A stretch of 64,000 nucleotides of DNA from an uncultured Hyphomicrobiales bacterium (GCA_903930435.1 CAIYYN010000048.1:1-64000); one strand, 5' to 3'; shown: positions 18,027-27,612, counted from the first letter of the stretch. Numbers and translations: made by a program. Notes: generated by a model from the letters alone, not told the origin.

Positions 18027-19403
18027 TCAGGCAACTTCCTGCCTGGCTTCACCGGGGGCTGGCACCGGAATACCCTCAGCGGTGTATTCATTCAGCTTGT
18101 TGCGCAGCGTCCGGATCGAAATGCCGAGGATATTCGCGGCATGGGTCCGGTTGCCCAGACAATGATCGAGCGTCGACAGAATCAGGTCACGTTCGACGTC
18201 AGCAACCGTCCGGCCCACAAGCGCCCGCGTCATCACTTCCGCCGTCATCGCCAGTTGCCGAACCGAGCGATCAACCGGCGACATCGTCGTCTCGTCGATG
18301 CGCTCGCCGTCGGGCGTGCGGATCGCATCGACGCCGATTTCTTCGCCAATCGACAGGAGAACGGCGCGATGCAACGTGTTTTCAAGCTCGCGGACATTGC
18401 CCGGCCAGCGGCCCCGGATCAACTCGCGCCGTGCATCATGGCTGAGCGGCTTCGGCTTCAGTCCGTTTGCCCTCGCATATTTCTCGATGAAGAAGTCCGA
18501 CAAGGCCTGAATATCCTGTGGCCGGTCGCGCAATGGCGGGATCTTCAGATTGACGACGTTGAGCCGGTAAAGCAAATCCTCGCGGAACGTGCCCTTGCGC
18601 ACTTCGTCCGCCAGCACGCGGTTGGACGTTGCCAGAATGCGGATATTGACCGGCACCGGCCGCGTGCCACCGACACGATCGATGACGCGCTCCTGGATGG
18701 CGCGCAAGAGCTTGGCCTGCAAACGCAGATCCATTTCGGAGATTTCGTCGAGCAGCAGCGTGCCGCCGTCGGCTTCCTCGAACTTGCCGATGCGCCGTGC
18801 CACAGCGCCGGTAAAGGCGCCCTTTTCGTGACCGAACAACTCGCTTTCGAGGAGCTGCTCGGGAATGGCAGCGCAATTGACCGCAATGAACGGATGGGCG
18901 GCCCGGTTGGACTTGCGATGAACGTGGCGGGCGAGCACTTCCTTGCCGGTTCCGCTCTCGCCGGTGATGAGAATGGACGCGTCGCTCGGTGCCACCTGAT
19001 CCGCCAGCTTGACGACCTTGGCCATCAGTTCGTCGCGGACGATCATGTCCTTGCCGTCTTCGGCAACGGCGGCGAGAACAGCGGCGATCAGTTCGGGATC
19101 GGGCGGCAGCGGAATATATTCCTTGGCCCCCGCCCGGATTGCTTCCACGGCAGCACGCGCGTTGGAGGCTGTGCCGCAGGCAACCACGGGCACATGGATG
19201 AGTTCGGATTCCAGTCGCTTGATGAACTCACCGATGGGCAGCGCCACGTCGATCATGACGAGATCTGCCCCCTTGCCCGAGCGCAACGTTCGCAGCGCCG
19301 TTTCGATGGTTTCGGCATGCGTGACCAGTGCACCACGATCCATGGCCATTCGCGAGGCAAGCGCGAACTGACCACCCAATGTGCCGACTATCAAGAGCCT
19401 CAT
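18027..19403 (-). CDS. flbD: sigma-54-dependent flagellar regulator FlbD
   Basis: FlbD activates sigma-54 promoters of late flagellar genes. From ATG 19403 the protein has 458 residues, close to Caulobacter FlbD. An N-terminal receiver-like domain (1-120) lacks the usual acidic pair (IVGTLGG replaces the DD region), although an Asp is kept at 52 (MIDVALP). The AAA+ domain has Walker A GESGTGKE (148-155), GAFTGA (195-200) for sigma-54 contact, and WPGNVRELEN. A Fis-type helix-turn-helix ends the protein (ANILGISIRTLRNKL). The upstream extension to 19589 is rejected because the receiver starts at MRLLIVG. The fliN-flbD gap (201 bases) contains a GAGCGCAG/CTGCGCTC hairpin at 19475-19492. Confidence 0.96.
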   Translation of the reverse strand: MRLLIVGTLGGQFALASRMAMDRGALVTHAETIETALRTLRSGKGADLVMIDVALPIGEFIKRLESELIHVPVVACGTASNARAAVEAIRAGAKEYIPLPPDPELIAAVLAAVAEDGKDMIVRDELMAKVVKLADQVAPSDASILITGESGTGKEVLARHVHRKSNRAAHPFIAVNCAAIPEQLLESELFGHEKGAFTGAVARRIGKFEEADGGTLLLDEISEMDLRLQAKLLRAIQERVIDRVGGTRPVPVNIRILATSNRVLADEVRKGTFREDLLYRLNVVNLKIPPLRDRPQDIQALSDFFIEKYARANGLKPKPLSHDARRELIRGRWPGNVRELENTLHRAVLLSIGEEIGVDAIRTPDGERIDETTMSPVDRSVRQLAMTAEVMTRALVGRTVADVERDLILSTLDHCLGNRTHAANILGISIRTLRNKLNEYTAEGIPVPAPGEARQEVA

Positions 19404-19604
19404 CGACGTCGTTCCTTTTCCTTGGGGCAGCCCGCGAAGGGTTGCTTTAATGACTTCTTCCAGTATCCCCGCCTGAGCGCAGTGCTGCGCTCCGGCTCTG
19501 AGATGACGAATGAAGCCCGGGCCAATCGGCCAATGTCCGTACCGCGTATTGCAACTGCTCAAACCGTGCGATGAGTGGTCGGTTTCCACCCGTCAAACGG
19601 CAAC

Positions 19605-19958
19605 TCATTTGTCTGTCTTGATGATTTCCGTCATCGTGACGCCCAGCCGGTCATCGACCAGAACCACTTCGCCGCGCGCCACTAGCCGATTGTTGACGTA
19701 GATATCGATGGCTTCACCGACCTTGCGGTCGAGTTCCAGAACGGTGCCGCTGGCCATTTTCAGGAGGTCAGCGACCTGCATCCGGGCTTGACCGAGAACG
19801 GCTGCCACCCGCACCGGAACATCAAACACGGCCTCCAGATCGGCTGCGCTCTTGGGTTGCCCGTTTTCGTCATCCCGCTGGAAACCCCTGCGAGCGGAGC
19901 TGCCCATCTCGTCGAGCGTGAGATCGCCGGATCCGATACCCTCTCCTGTTGCTGCCAT
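19605..19958 (-). CDS. fliN: flagellar motor switch protein FliN
   Basis: FliN builds the lower C-ring of the motor with FliM and FliG and helps localise export cargo. The 117-residue protein has a variable polar N-terminus (1-38) followed by the SpoA/surface-presentation domain: VPVRVAAVLGQARMQVADLL, GTVLELDRKVGEAIDIYVNNRLVARGE and DRLGVTMTEII. GGAAGGAA lies seven bases before the ATG. It follows the FliH gene by 46 bases. Confidence 0.95.
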   Translation of the reverse strand: MAATGEGIGSGDLTLDEMGSSARRGFQRDDENGQPKSAADLEAVFDVPVRVAAVLGQARMQVADLLKMASGTVLELDRKVGEAIDIYVNNRLVARGEVVLVDDRLGVTMTEIIKTDK

Positions 19959-20004
19959 AACCAGTTCCTTCCTTCGGCCTCACCAGCCGGTCACAAAGTC
20001 GAAT

Positions 20005-20679
20005 TCAACCCTTGGCGATTTGCACATCGCGCGCTTCGATGTACCGCGTGATCGCGGCCTCGACATCGTCCATGACGTGTTTCAGATCATGGACGATCCC
20101 GCCTTCAGCCCACTCGATACGGCAATCGCCGCGCAAGATATCGTCTTCACCCAAGATCACCATGCGGCCCTCAAAGCCGCTTTCCTTGACGAGCTTGTCG
20201 ACATGCGACTTGATCGCCTCGCTGTCGGCCACATTGATGCGCAGCACCAGATGCGGCGATTTGCGCAAGGGACCCAGACACTCTGCCAGCAAGGCGCGGA
20301 TCTCGACGATCGGCTCGCGCTCGATCAGCCGTGTGGCCAGCTTGCGGGCAACGGAAACGGCGAGGTTGATCGCATCCTTCTCGACCTGAAGGTGGTTTGC
20401 ATCCATTGTGGACAGTAGTCTCTGGCAGGCGTTGGCGATCCGGGCTGCCTCATCGGCGAGCCGCTGCGCGGCTTGCGCTTCTGCCGATGCCTGACCTTCC
20501 GCACGACCCGCAGCCCGTCCCCGTTCATCGGCCTCGCCGAGTTGGATCAGATGGGTCACCATGTCGATCATGGGGACTTCCGGTTCGCGTGGCGGCTCAG
20601 GCATCTGTACATGCGCGACCGCAGGCTTTTGAGGAGCCTGAAAGTCGAGATCAAATGTGTACCGCGCCGGGGATGCCAT
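20005..20679 (-). CDS. fliH: flagellar assembly protein FliH (FlbE-type)
   Basis: FliH regulates the FliI ATPase and links it to the C-ring. The 224-residue protein sits between fliG and fliN, the position of flbE in Caulobacter. The N-terminal third (FDLDFQAP, then PMIDMVTHLIQLGEADERGRAAGRAEGQASAEAQ) carries a Gly/Ala-spaced helical stretch like the GxxxG repeats of FliH. The C-terminal half (INLAVSVARKLATRLIEREP, LRINVADSEAIKS, GDCRIEWAEGGI) matches the FliH/HrpE domain. GAAGGA precedes the ATG. The assignment rests on position and the C-terminal domain. Confidence 0.88.
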   Translation of the reverse strand: MASPARYTFDLDFQAPQKPAVAHVQMPEPPREPEVPMIDMVTHLIQLGEADERGRAAGRAEGQASAEAQAAQRLADEAARIANACQRLLSTMDANHLQVEKDAINLAVSVARKLATRLIEREPIVEIRALLAECLGPLRKSPHLVLRINVADSEAIKSHVDKLVKESGFEGRMVILGEDDILRGDCRIEWAEGGIVHDLKHVMDDVEAAITRYIEARDVQIAKG

Positions 20680-20744
20680 TCGGTGTCCTTCTTTGATGAA
20701 CTCGGGGCCAGAACTGGCGTGAATTCGGAGTTCGCGTCGCTGTC

Positions 20745-21812
20745 CTAGTAGACCAGTTCGTCTTCACTCTTCTGCTTGTTGATGACGATCTGGCCCTGGG
20801 CTGCCAGATCCTTGGCCGCGTTGACCATGGTGCCCTGCGCATCATCGACATCCTTGAGCCGAACTGGTCCGAGCGCTTCCATGTCTTCCTTCATCATGTT
20901 GGCCGCGCGGCTCGACATGTTCGAGAAGAAATAGTTGCGGACGGTCTCGCTGGCACCCTTCAGGGCGATGCACAGCGCGTCCTTTTCGACATTGCGCAGC
21001 AGCGTCTGGATTGCTGCTGTATCCAGTTTGCCGAGGTCCTCGAAGGTGAACATCAGCGACTTGATCCGCTCTGCGGACTCGCGGTTGTCTTCTTCAAGGG
21101 CTGTCAGGAAGCGCGCTTCTGTCTGGCGGTCGAACGAGTTAAAGATTTCCGCCATGAGTTCATGCGAATCGCGCCGGGTCGTATGCGACAGGTTGGACAT
21201 GAACTCGATGCGGAGTGTCTGTTCGACCTTGTCGAGCACGTCTTTCTGAACGGCTTCCATGCGCAACATGCGATTGACGACTTCGAGCGCAAATTCGTCT
21301 GGCAGGATGGCCAGAACGCGACCGGCGTGATCCGAGCGGATCTTGGACAGCACGAGGGCAACGGTCTGCGGGTATTCGTTCTTGAGGTAGTTGGCCAGCA
21401 CGTTTTCCTGAACGTTCGACAGCTTCTCCCACATGTTGCGCCCGGCGGGGCCGCGAATTTCGCTCATGATGTGATTGACGCGCTCGGGTGGCAGGAACGA
21501 CGCCAGGATGCGTTCGGTGCTATCGTAATTGCCGGTCAGCGAGCCCTTCGATGAGAGTCGCGTGACAAAATCGACAAACAGATTTTCCAGCATCTCCGGT
21601 GTCACGGCACCGAGTCGCGACATTGCCTGCGAGATCGCCCGAACCTCAAGTTCGTCGAGCTGCTTCCAGATTTCGCGGCCGTATTCCTCTCCAAGCGCCA
21701 GCAGCAAGACCGCTGCCCGTTCGGCGCCTGCCAGTTCACGATACTTTTCGGTCGTGCTGACCGTCAGTCCGCCGCCGCCGGTCTGGGCTTCAAGTTGATT
21801 TGCTGCTGCCAT
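20745..21812 (-). CDS. fliG: flagellar motor switch protein FliG
   Basis: FliG joins the MS ring to the C-ring and receives torque from the stator. From ATG 21812 (after AAGGTGG) there are 355 residues; a GTG three codons earlier is the alternative. Seen: the N-domain [17 protein letters not shown] that contacts FliF, a middle domain with [15 protein letters not shown] (the position of the EHPQR FliM-binding motif, Tyr in place of His), and the C-terminal torque helix region [11 protein letters not shown] with charged residues, then [21 protein letters not shown]. It follows fliF by 95 bases. Confidence 0.96.
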   Translation of the reverse strand: MAAANQLEAQTGGGGLTVSTTEKYRELAGAERAAVLLLALGEEYGREIWKQLDELEVRAISQAMSRLGAVTPEMLENLFVDFVTRLSSKGSLTGNYDSTERILASFLPPERVNHIMSEIRGPAGRNMWEKLSNVQENVLANYLKNEYPQTVALVLSKIRSDHAGRVLAILPDEFALEVVNRMLRMEAVQKDVLDKVEQTLRIEFMSNLSHTTRRDSHELMAEIFNSFDRQTEARFLTALEEDNRESAERIKSLMFTFEDLGKLDTAAIQTLLRNVEKDALCIALKGASETVRNYFFSNMSSRAANMMKEDMEALGPVRLKDVDDAQGTMVNAAKDLAAQGQIVINKQKSEDELVY

Positions 21813-21907
21813 GCTGGCCACCTTGCCCGGTATCAGTCTGAGAGGTCGATAGGTTCAAGTCGTCGATTTGAATGATCTGTGAATGCGCAGCTCCTGAGGA
21901 GACAAAC

Positions 21908-23629
21908 TCAGCCATCTGCTAGCCAACCGCGGATGATCGCCGTCGCTTCACCCGGATTTTCCTTGATCATCTCGCCGACCTTGGCAATCGAGGTTGCCTG
22001 GAGAGCACCCAACTGCTGTGCCAGTTCAAGCTTGTTGGGGCCCGATGGAACAAGGTCCGTCGATCCGCTCTCGGAGCCCTCCGTCGCATGGGCGGGCGAT
22101 CCATCGGGATTGGTTCCGGACGTACCGTGCGTTCCATTGATCAGGGCGTTCTGGCCAGACTGGATTGCGGTCAGGTTCGGCAGACCGGCAAACATGCCCG
22201 TTCCGCTCGTCGCAGCCGCCGTATTCTGGGCGACGTTTTCGGCTGTGATCTTCTTGATGAGCGGACGAACCGCAATCAACAGCACGAGCAGTGTCATGAG
22301 CAGAAGGACACCCATCTCGGCGAAGCGGACAACGTCATCCTTGGAGAAGTCGAACATTGCCGCAAAACCGGTCTTGGCGGTTTCCAGCGGCAAGGATTGG
22401 GGGGCCTCGGCAAAGCGCAGGTTGACAACTTCCACCGTGTCACCGCGTGACTGGTCGAATCCGACAGCCGACTTCACCAGCGCAGTAATCTGGTCCAGAT
22501 CCTTCTGGGCACGGGGCTGATAGGTGACTTCGCCGTTCGTGCCTGTGGCGTAAACGCCATCGACGAGCACGGCCACGGACAGGCGCTTGACGCGACCGGC
22601 TTCCAGAATTTCCGTCCGGCTGGTTTTCGAGATCTCGTAGTTCTTGGTCTCGGTCGTCTTTGACGAAGCGTCCTTGCCCTGGTTGCCGGACTGGTTCTGC
22701 TGGCCGCCTGGCACCTGATTGCCAACAGTGACACCATTCTCCTGATTGGCAGTTGTCGAATTTTCTTCCTCGGTCTGTTCAGATCGAATGACCTGACCGT
22801 TCGGATCAAAGGAGTCGGAGGTTTGCGTGACGCGGTTGTAGTCGACATCAGCGGTCACGCGCACCTGGGCACGTCCGTCGCCGACGATCTTGGCCACGAT
22901 GGCGTCGACCTGGGTTTCCATCCGCCGCTCGAATGCAACGTTGCGTTCCTGAAGTGAGGCCGCGATCATGCCGGGCTGGTCATCTTCCATGCCGGAGGCC
23001 AGCATGCGACCGCTTTCATCAACCACGGAAACGCGTCCGGGGCGCAATCCCTGGACGGAGGTTGCCACGAGATGCTGGATCGCGCGGACCTGGGCAGGTT
23101 CAAGTGACCCGCGTGCCTTCACCACGATCGATGCCGAAGGCTCGACCTTTTCCTTCTGGAACAGCTGACGTTCGGGGATCACAAGATGGACCCGCGCTTG
23201 TTCCACACGGTCGAGAGACCGGATCGTCCGCGACAATTCCCCTTCAAGCGCTCTGAGATGGTTGATGTTCTGGACGAATGTCGTTGTCCCCAGCGCGTCG
23301 GATTTGTCGAAGATCTCGTAACCGACCGAGCCACCGAGCGGCAGCCCCTTTTCTGCCAGACGCATGCGGATGCGCGGCATCTGCTCCTTGGGAACCAGAA
23401 TCTGTGTGCCATCGTTGCGGATCTCGTACTGGATCGCCTGGGCTTCGAGTTCCTTGACGATGGACCCGGAATCCTGAACCGACAGATCTGAATAGAGCGG
23501 CACCATCGCCGGAGCGGTGGCGCGCATGATGATGAATGAGAAAAAGCCAAGCAGCGCAAGGGCGACAACACCCATGGCAGCCAGGCGCGGTACTCCGAGT
23601 GTCTTGATGAAATCAACCGCGCCGTTCAC
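21908..23629 (-). CDS. fliF: flagellar MS-ring protein FliF
   Basis: FliF forms the membrane ring on which the flagellum is built. I start at GTG 23629, nine bases after GAGGAAG, giving 573 residues that begin VNGAVDFIKTLGVPRLAAMG; the longer frame to 23767 overlaps the control region. An N-terminal membrane helix (about 20-40) is followed by YscJ-like ring domains (ALEGELSRTIRSLDRVEQARVHLVIPE is a hallmark), a Gln/Asn-rich loop, and a second helix (about 415-435, VLLLMTLLVLLIAV). The C-terminal tail (MIKENPGEATAIIRGWLADG) binds FliG. Confidence 0.96.
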   Translation of the reverse strand: MNGAVDFIKTLGVPRLAAMGVVALALLGFFSFIIMRATAPAMVPLYSDLSVQDSGSIVKELEAQAIQYEIRNDGTQILVPKEQMPRIRMRLAEKGLPLGGSVGYEIFDKSDALGTTTFVQNINHLRALEGELSRTIRSLDRVEQARVHLVIPERQLFQKEKVEPSASIVVKARGSLEPAQVRAIQHLVATSVQGLRPGRVSVVDESGRMLASGMEDDQPGMIAASLQERNVAFERRMETQVDAIVAKIVGDGRAQVRVTADVDYNRVTQTSDSFDPNGQVIRSEQTEEENSTTANQENGVTVGNQVPGGQQNQSGNQGKDASSKTTETKNYEISKTSRTEILEAGRVKRLSVAVLVDGVYATGTNGEVTYQPRAQKDLDQITALVKSAVGFDQSRGDTVEVVNLRFAEAPQSLPLETAKTGFAAMFDFSKDDVVRFAEMGVLLLMTLLVLLIAVRPLIKKITAENVAQNTAAATSGTGMFAGLPNLTAIQSGQNALINGTHGTSGTNPDGSPAHATEGSESGSTDLVPSGPNKLELAQQLGALQATSIAKVGEMIKENPGEATAIIRGWLADG

Positions 23630-23785
23630 GTGAAGCTTCCTCGACTGATGCACTCGGCTTGAAATGAGTGCGGACAACGCTTGTTTCAAAGAATTTCCGG
23701 GCGCTGCGCCTTGGATCCAGCTCACGGTGGGGGCGTGAGACTCGACGCGAAGCGATGCGCTAGGCAAGAATTTCCCAGTTCATGG

Positions 23786-23800
23786 TAAACGAGTGGTTAA
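23786..23800 (-). promoter_or_regulatory. CtrA-type box upstream of fliF
   Basis: On the minus strand TTAACCACTCGTTTACC reads TTAA-N7-TTTA, one mismatch from consensus and nearly identical to the flhA box. It lies 157 bases upstream of the fliF GTG, inside the 417-base gene-free stretch 23630-24046. In Caulobacter fliF is a classic CtrA target. A nearby sigma-54-like CTGGGAAATTCTTGCC (about 23763-23778) has spacing one base too short and I do not call it. Confidence 0.65.
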
Positions 23801-24046
23801 CGCGCTGGTCCAAATTCGGAAATTTCTGTCGAATTCGAGCGGCAGCTCTCAAGAATGGCGGAATTGCTCGGAAAAAAATGCCTAGTTGGGCCAACTCTCG
23901 TCGGGGACATTGTGCCCGACGTTGGAGAAGATGTTCAGCAGAATGAGAGTTTGAAAATAGCTGTTGCGAGACGTAATTTTTGGTATAAAATTGAAATAAA
24001 TACATTTTTAGATTGAATTTTTGCTTTTACGTCCCGATAGCAAAGC

Positions 24047-24071
24047 AAAAAAGGCCAGCACGCAGCCAGCC
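24047..24071 (-). terminator. rho-independent terminator after sciP
   Basis: On the minus strand a GGCTGGC/GCTGGCC stem (two wobble pairs) is followed directly by TTTTTT. It lies about 30 bases past the sciP stop and matches the standard terminator form. Confidence 0.7.
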
Positions 24072-24102
24072 TCTTTCGATACATCATCGCCATTAAGTTC
24101 GA

Positions 24103-24378
24103 TTACTGGCGATATTGTTGAATTCTCGTCGTTCTCAGGCCTGCTAGACCGTGACGATCAATCGACTGTTGCCAGGCGAGAAATTCCTCGACGGTCAAAG
24201 TATAGCGGTTACAGGCCTCTTCAAGGGACAGGAGCCCCCCGCGTACGGCTGCAACAACTTCGGCCTTTCGGCGAATGACCCAACGCTTGGTGTCACTCGG
24301 GGGAAGGTCGGCTATCGTCAAGGGGCTACCATCCGGCCCGATAACGTATTTCACTCTAGGTCGTACTTGATCGGTCAT
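24103..24378 (-). CDS. sciP: CtrA inhibitor SciP (DUF1153)
   Basis: SciP is a small helix-turn-helix protein that binds CtrA and blocks its activation of target promoters in Caulobacter. From ATG 24378 it has 91 residues. Seen: VKYVIGPDGSPLTIADLPP at the N-terminus, RWVIRRKAEVVAAVRGGLLSLEEACNRY and LTVEEFLAWQQSIDRHG, all typical of the DUF1153 family. It sits alone between the fliF group and the flgD-fliK operon, and has its own terminator. The 256 bases upstream are AT-rich and hold no gene; I see no clean CtrA box there. Confidence 0.93.
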   Translation of the reverse strand: MTDQVRPRVKYVIGPDGSPLTIADLPPSDTKRWVIRRKAEVVAAVRGGLLSLEEACNRYTLTVEEFLAWQQSIDRHGLAGLRTTRIQQYRQ

Positions 24379-24585
24379 CGTACTCTCACAAACACTCGAT
24401 GCGACCACATCGAGGGTGAGATTACTGGCAGTGCCTTAAAATATGGCTAAGCCGAATTGTTCTTTTTTATCAATCGACCACAATTTTGCATTCTTCATGC
24501 ATTTTTTTGAACGTGACGACGCGATCTCCGCATTCGATCGGAAATAGATGAATAATATCAGTTGTTTGCGAGATTTATATTGATC

Positions 24586-24625
24586 GGGAAATCGTCACGT
24601 CCCCGGTTCAGGGACGCGATTTCCC
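24586..24625 (-). terminator. long hairpin just after flgD
   Basis: GGGAAATCG (24586-24594) pairs with CGATTTCCC (24617-24625), and inner GTCCC pairs with GGGAC. The hairpin begins ten bases past the flgD stop. The minus-strand downstream sequence is AT-rich but lacks a clean T run, so it could be a terminator or a 3'-end stabiliser. Confidence 0.6.
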
Positions 24626-24634
24626 GGTCTTTTG

Positions 24635-25324
24635 TCAGCTTCCGACCGACGTTACCGACCAAACACTAACTTTTGAGCCGTTTACGTTAAGATATGGCTG
24701 GCCGCTGGAGAAGTCGACGCCGGTCACCTGTCCGGTGACATCAGTCGATACTGTCGCAGCGTTGCCTGCGGAATCCTGTCCGGTAACCGAGATCTTGTAG
24801 GTGCCTGCCGGCTCCGTGACGCCACCGGTGCCGGTTCCGTTCCACTGGAAGGTCGATGTTCCGGAAGGGTAGGAACCCGTCTGTGTGTAAACGACGTTGC
24901 CCGCGCTGTTGAGCACATTGATCGTCGCCGATGCATTGCGATCAAGCGAGAATGACCACTGGGCATTCCCGTTTGACAAGGTTGTCTGGGACCCGTCAGC
25001 GGTTACGGTCTGGCCGACATAGGAAAGCATCGAAGTCGCGTTCGAAACCGACAGGGAATTCGCGATCGTGCTCAGCGTGGCATTCGTGTTGATCTGCTGT
25101 TCAACCTGCGAGTATTCGACGAGCTGCTGTGTGAACTGGCTTGCGTCCATCGGGTTGGTCGGGTCCTGGTTCTGCAACTGGGTCGTCAACAGGTTCAGGA
25201 ACATCGTGTAATTGCCCGACAGTGCCGATTGGGCGGCATTGGTGGAGTTCGTGGTGCTCGACGAAATCGTTGTCGGTGGCGTAACGCCCGCCCCAAATCC
25301 TGTCACTGAAGAAGTCGTTGTCAT
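24635..25324 (-). CDS. flgD: flagellar hook assembly scaffold FlgD
   Basis: FlgD caps the growing hook. The 229-residue protein has the conserved N-terminal block (NYTMFLNLLTTQLQNQDPTN, PMDASQFTQQLVEYSQVEQQ) and a C-terminal FlgD Ig/FNIII region (SFSLDRNASATINVLNSAGNVVY, FQWNGTGTGG, AGTYKISVTGQD). Ser/Thr/Ala-rich linkers fit a secreted structural protein; as expected there is no Sec signal. Forty-five bases separate it from fliK upstream, so the two form one operon. Confidence 0.94.
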   Translation of the reverse strand: MTTTSSVTGFGAGVTPPTTISSSTTNSTNAAQSALSGNYTMFLNLLTTQLQNQDPTNPMDASQFTQQLVEYSQVEQQINTNATLSTIANSLSVSNATSMLSYVGQTVTADGSQTTLSNGNAQWSFSLDRNASATINVLNSAGNVVYTQTGSYPSGTSTFQWNGTGTGGVTEPAGTYKISVTGQDSAGNAATVSTDVTGQVTGVDFSSGQPYLNVNGSKVSVWSVTSVGS

Positions 25325-25369
25325 GATGTCTGCTCCAGAAGCGGTCTGTGACTGCTGTCTTCAAATCGA

Positions 25370-27034
25370 TCAAACACTCAGGTCAACCCCATCCGCGCGG
25401 ATGTAGGTTGGTCGCGCGTAGCTGACCGTCTGTGGTTGGCTTGTGGTCGCATCGGTCGATGCGGTCGGCACGGGCTGCGGCGTGCGGGACTGAGCGCCCT
25501 GTTGTTGGCTCTGACCTTGTCCCTGATCACGCAGCGAGAACTGCAGGCTGTTGGGATCGGTCTTGAAACCCGCCTGATCCAGCGACCGTGACAGCTGTTG
25601 CTGGTCGCGCATCATGAGGTCGAGGGTTGCCGGCTGGTCCACGATCATGTGAGCGCGAACCTGGCCGTCCGACGAGACCTGCATCTTGACGTCGATCCCG
25701 CCCAGGCCGGCGGGGTCGAGGCGAATGCGGAATTCGCTGTTGCCATTCCTGGCCTGAGCGATGACCGTACTGGCGACTTCGGATAGTTTTACCGAAGAAA
25801 TGACGGTACCGGGCTTATCATTCGCGGCCTGACGGAGCTGGTTCTGGATGAGTCCGGCGAATCCTGGATCCTGATTGGAATTCTGACCGTCAGCTGCGGT
25901 TGTCGCAGCGTCCTGTTCGCCATCCACCTGCTCCTTGGAGCTGCCGCTCAGATTTGACGTCGATCCTTTGATCGCTGCCAGAACCTTGCCGACGGATCCC
26001 GTCAAGGTTCCGGCCTGGGTGACGTCCTCTCCGTTTGCTTCCGCGGCGCCAACATTTGCCGTCGCCGACGCCGTGGTGGATCTGGAAGCGCCGAGTTGGG
26101 CGGCTTGCAGCTTTGCCCGGATTTCGGCCATGCGGGACATCGGCATGTTCGATGTCTGCTGCTTGATCGCAGCCGAAGCCACCTCGGCTGCCGCCTTGCC
26201 ATCGGCAGCGGCCTTGCCGTCGCCTGCCGCCGTTGAATTGCCGGTCTGCGTCGCGATGGTGTTGGCAGCAATGGCGGCGCTGGCAGCGGCGTCCGCCGCC
26301 AGTGTCTGGCCCGCGTCGCCAGATGGTACCAGTTGCCCGTTGATCGAAACGACGCCCTGCTGGGCGAGGGCAGCCTTCGCCGCATCGGCCTGCTGGACTG
26401 CGCTGGATTGCGCCGTGGCGATTGTGGTGGCTGTCTGTGATGTGTCCTGCCCGCTCAGCGCGGCAATGGCCTGCTGCGCGGCAGTTCCGGTCGAAAGGGG
26501 ATCAAGCGTGAACTGGAGTGCTGCAAGACCGGACTGACCGGCCTGGCTGACCGCTGCGGCATTCAGCTGCAGGTTGGTTTGCAGCACGTTTTGGCTTTGC
26601 GCAGCGTCAGTGGCGCTCGTCGCTTCGTCTTTGGCGACTTTGGCGGTCTTGTTCCGGCTGGCGAGAATTGAGGCGATGTCCGACTGACTGTAGCCCAGAT
26701 GGGCCAGCTGATGGGTGACGTCGCTTGTGCCCTGATCGAGGTTGGTTGAATCGGCAAAGCTGAAGCTGTAGGCGTCGAGCAGGTTGGTTGCTGTCTCCTG
26801 ACCCGATGTTGCCGTTGTACTGGCGGTCGTCGAGCCCGCATTTGTGCCTGTTGTACCCGTTGTGGCTGGTTGTGCGCCGGCAACGGGTTGCGTCGCTGTT
26901 CCGTTGGACATGAACGACGACATATAATTGATGAAGCCGCTACCAGATGCACCGGTCGTCGGATCGGATGACGCGACCGGCGGCAGTGGCGCATTGGCGC
27001 GTGTGGGGCTGGCGGATGGGGCGACGCTGGGCAA
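25370..27034 (-). CDS. fliK: flagellar hook-length control protein FliK
   Basis: FliK measures hook length and switches export specificity. The C-terminal domain (about the last 140 residues) carries the family signature LRIRLDPAGLGGIDVKMQVSSDGQVRAH in shortened form, then LMMRDQQQLSRSLDQAG and NSLQFSLRDQ. The long N-terminal part is Ala/Gln/Thr-rich and low complexity, as usual for the ruler domain. I start at TTG 27034 (554 residues): AGGAGG lies five bases upstream. An earlier TTG at 27097 would lie inside the sigma-54 promoter at 27082-27098, so it is unlikely. Confidence 0.88.
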   Translation of the reverse strand: MPSVAPSASPTRANAPLPPVASSDPTTGASGSGFINYMSSFMSNGTATQPVAGAQPATTGTTGTNAGSTTASTTATSGQETATNLLDAYSFSFADSTNLDQGTSDVTHQLAHLGYSQSDIASILASRNKTAKVAKDEATSATDAAQSQNVLQTNLQLNAAAVSQAGQSGLAALQFTLDPLSTGTAAQQAIAALSGQDTSQTATTIATAQSSAVQQADAAKAALAQQGVVSINGQLVPSGDAGQTLAADAAASAAIAANTIATQTGNSTAAGDGKAAADGKAAAEVASAAIKQQTSNMPMSRMAEIRAKLQAAQLGASRSTTASATANVGAAEANGEDVTQAGTLTGSVGKVLAAIKGSTSNLSGSSKEQVDGEQDAATTAADGQNSNQDPGFAGLIQNQLRQAANDKPGTVISSVKLSEVASTVIAQARNGNSEFRIRLDPAGLGGIDVKMQVSSDGQVRAHMIVDQPATLDLMMRDQQQLSRSLDQAGFKTDPNSLQFSLRDQGQGQSQQQGAQSRTPQPVPTASTDATTSQPQTVSYARPTYIRADGVDLSV

Positions 27035-27081
27035 ACTCTTCCTCCTCGCATGACGAAGATGACGTGATTGGAGAGTGTCAC

Positions 27082-27098
27082 GCAAACTCCGGGCCAAC
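27082..27098 (-). promoter_or_regulatory. sigma-54 promoter upstream of fliK-flgD
   Basis: On the minus strand TTGGCCCGGAGTTTGCG matches the -24/-12 pattern TGGCMCG-N4-TTGC with exact spacing. Transcription would start near 27070, leaving a short leader to the TTG start of fliK. FlbD, encoded in this cluster, is the expected activator. The stretch 27099-27612 up to mnmA holds no other gene I can support. Confidence 0.75.
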
Positions 27099-27612
27099 TT
27101 GCTGCCGGGCGTCAGGCTTCATCGCTTTCAAAGCGAAAAAGTGAGTAAAAACAAAGTGTTTTCGAGACTCGTAGGTGATGTGGCCAACGGTGCGGGACGA
27201 CACCGGCGCTGATGTCGTCATTGTTTCCCGGCAAAGACTGCCGGGGCTGGAAACTCCTGCCTGCCGATGTGTGTCGTTGGCGTTGCAGCCACTTGAAGCG
27301 GTCTGACCGGGACTTATCTTGCGACAGACCCGCACCGATGCGCGATCAGCTATCGACGCCAATTGATTCCCATTTGCCGCGATTTGAGATATGACGTTGT
27401 TGGGTGTAATTTTGTTTTGAGCAGACACCGACGCTCTACGATACATGACGGCGAATAGCAAAGCTGTTTCGTCTCTTGTGTTTGGTCTGTCTTGTGCGCT
27501 CACGGTTAAACGATCATATGCGCCATTCACTGGACCGGGTGTTTGGGCGACAAGGCCCGGGTCCTGATTACAGGCAGCAGACCTGGCGCTTTGCAGATTA
27601 GGATTGGAAGCG

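Noticed and set aside
23763-23778. sigma-54-like CTGGGAAATTCTTGCC upstream of fliF
   Set aside because: The distance between the GG and GC elements is one base too short for sigma-54, and a CtrA box lies just upstream.
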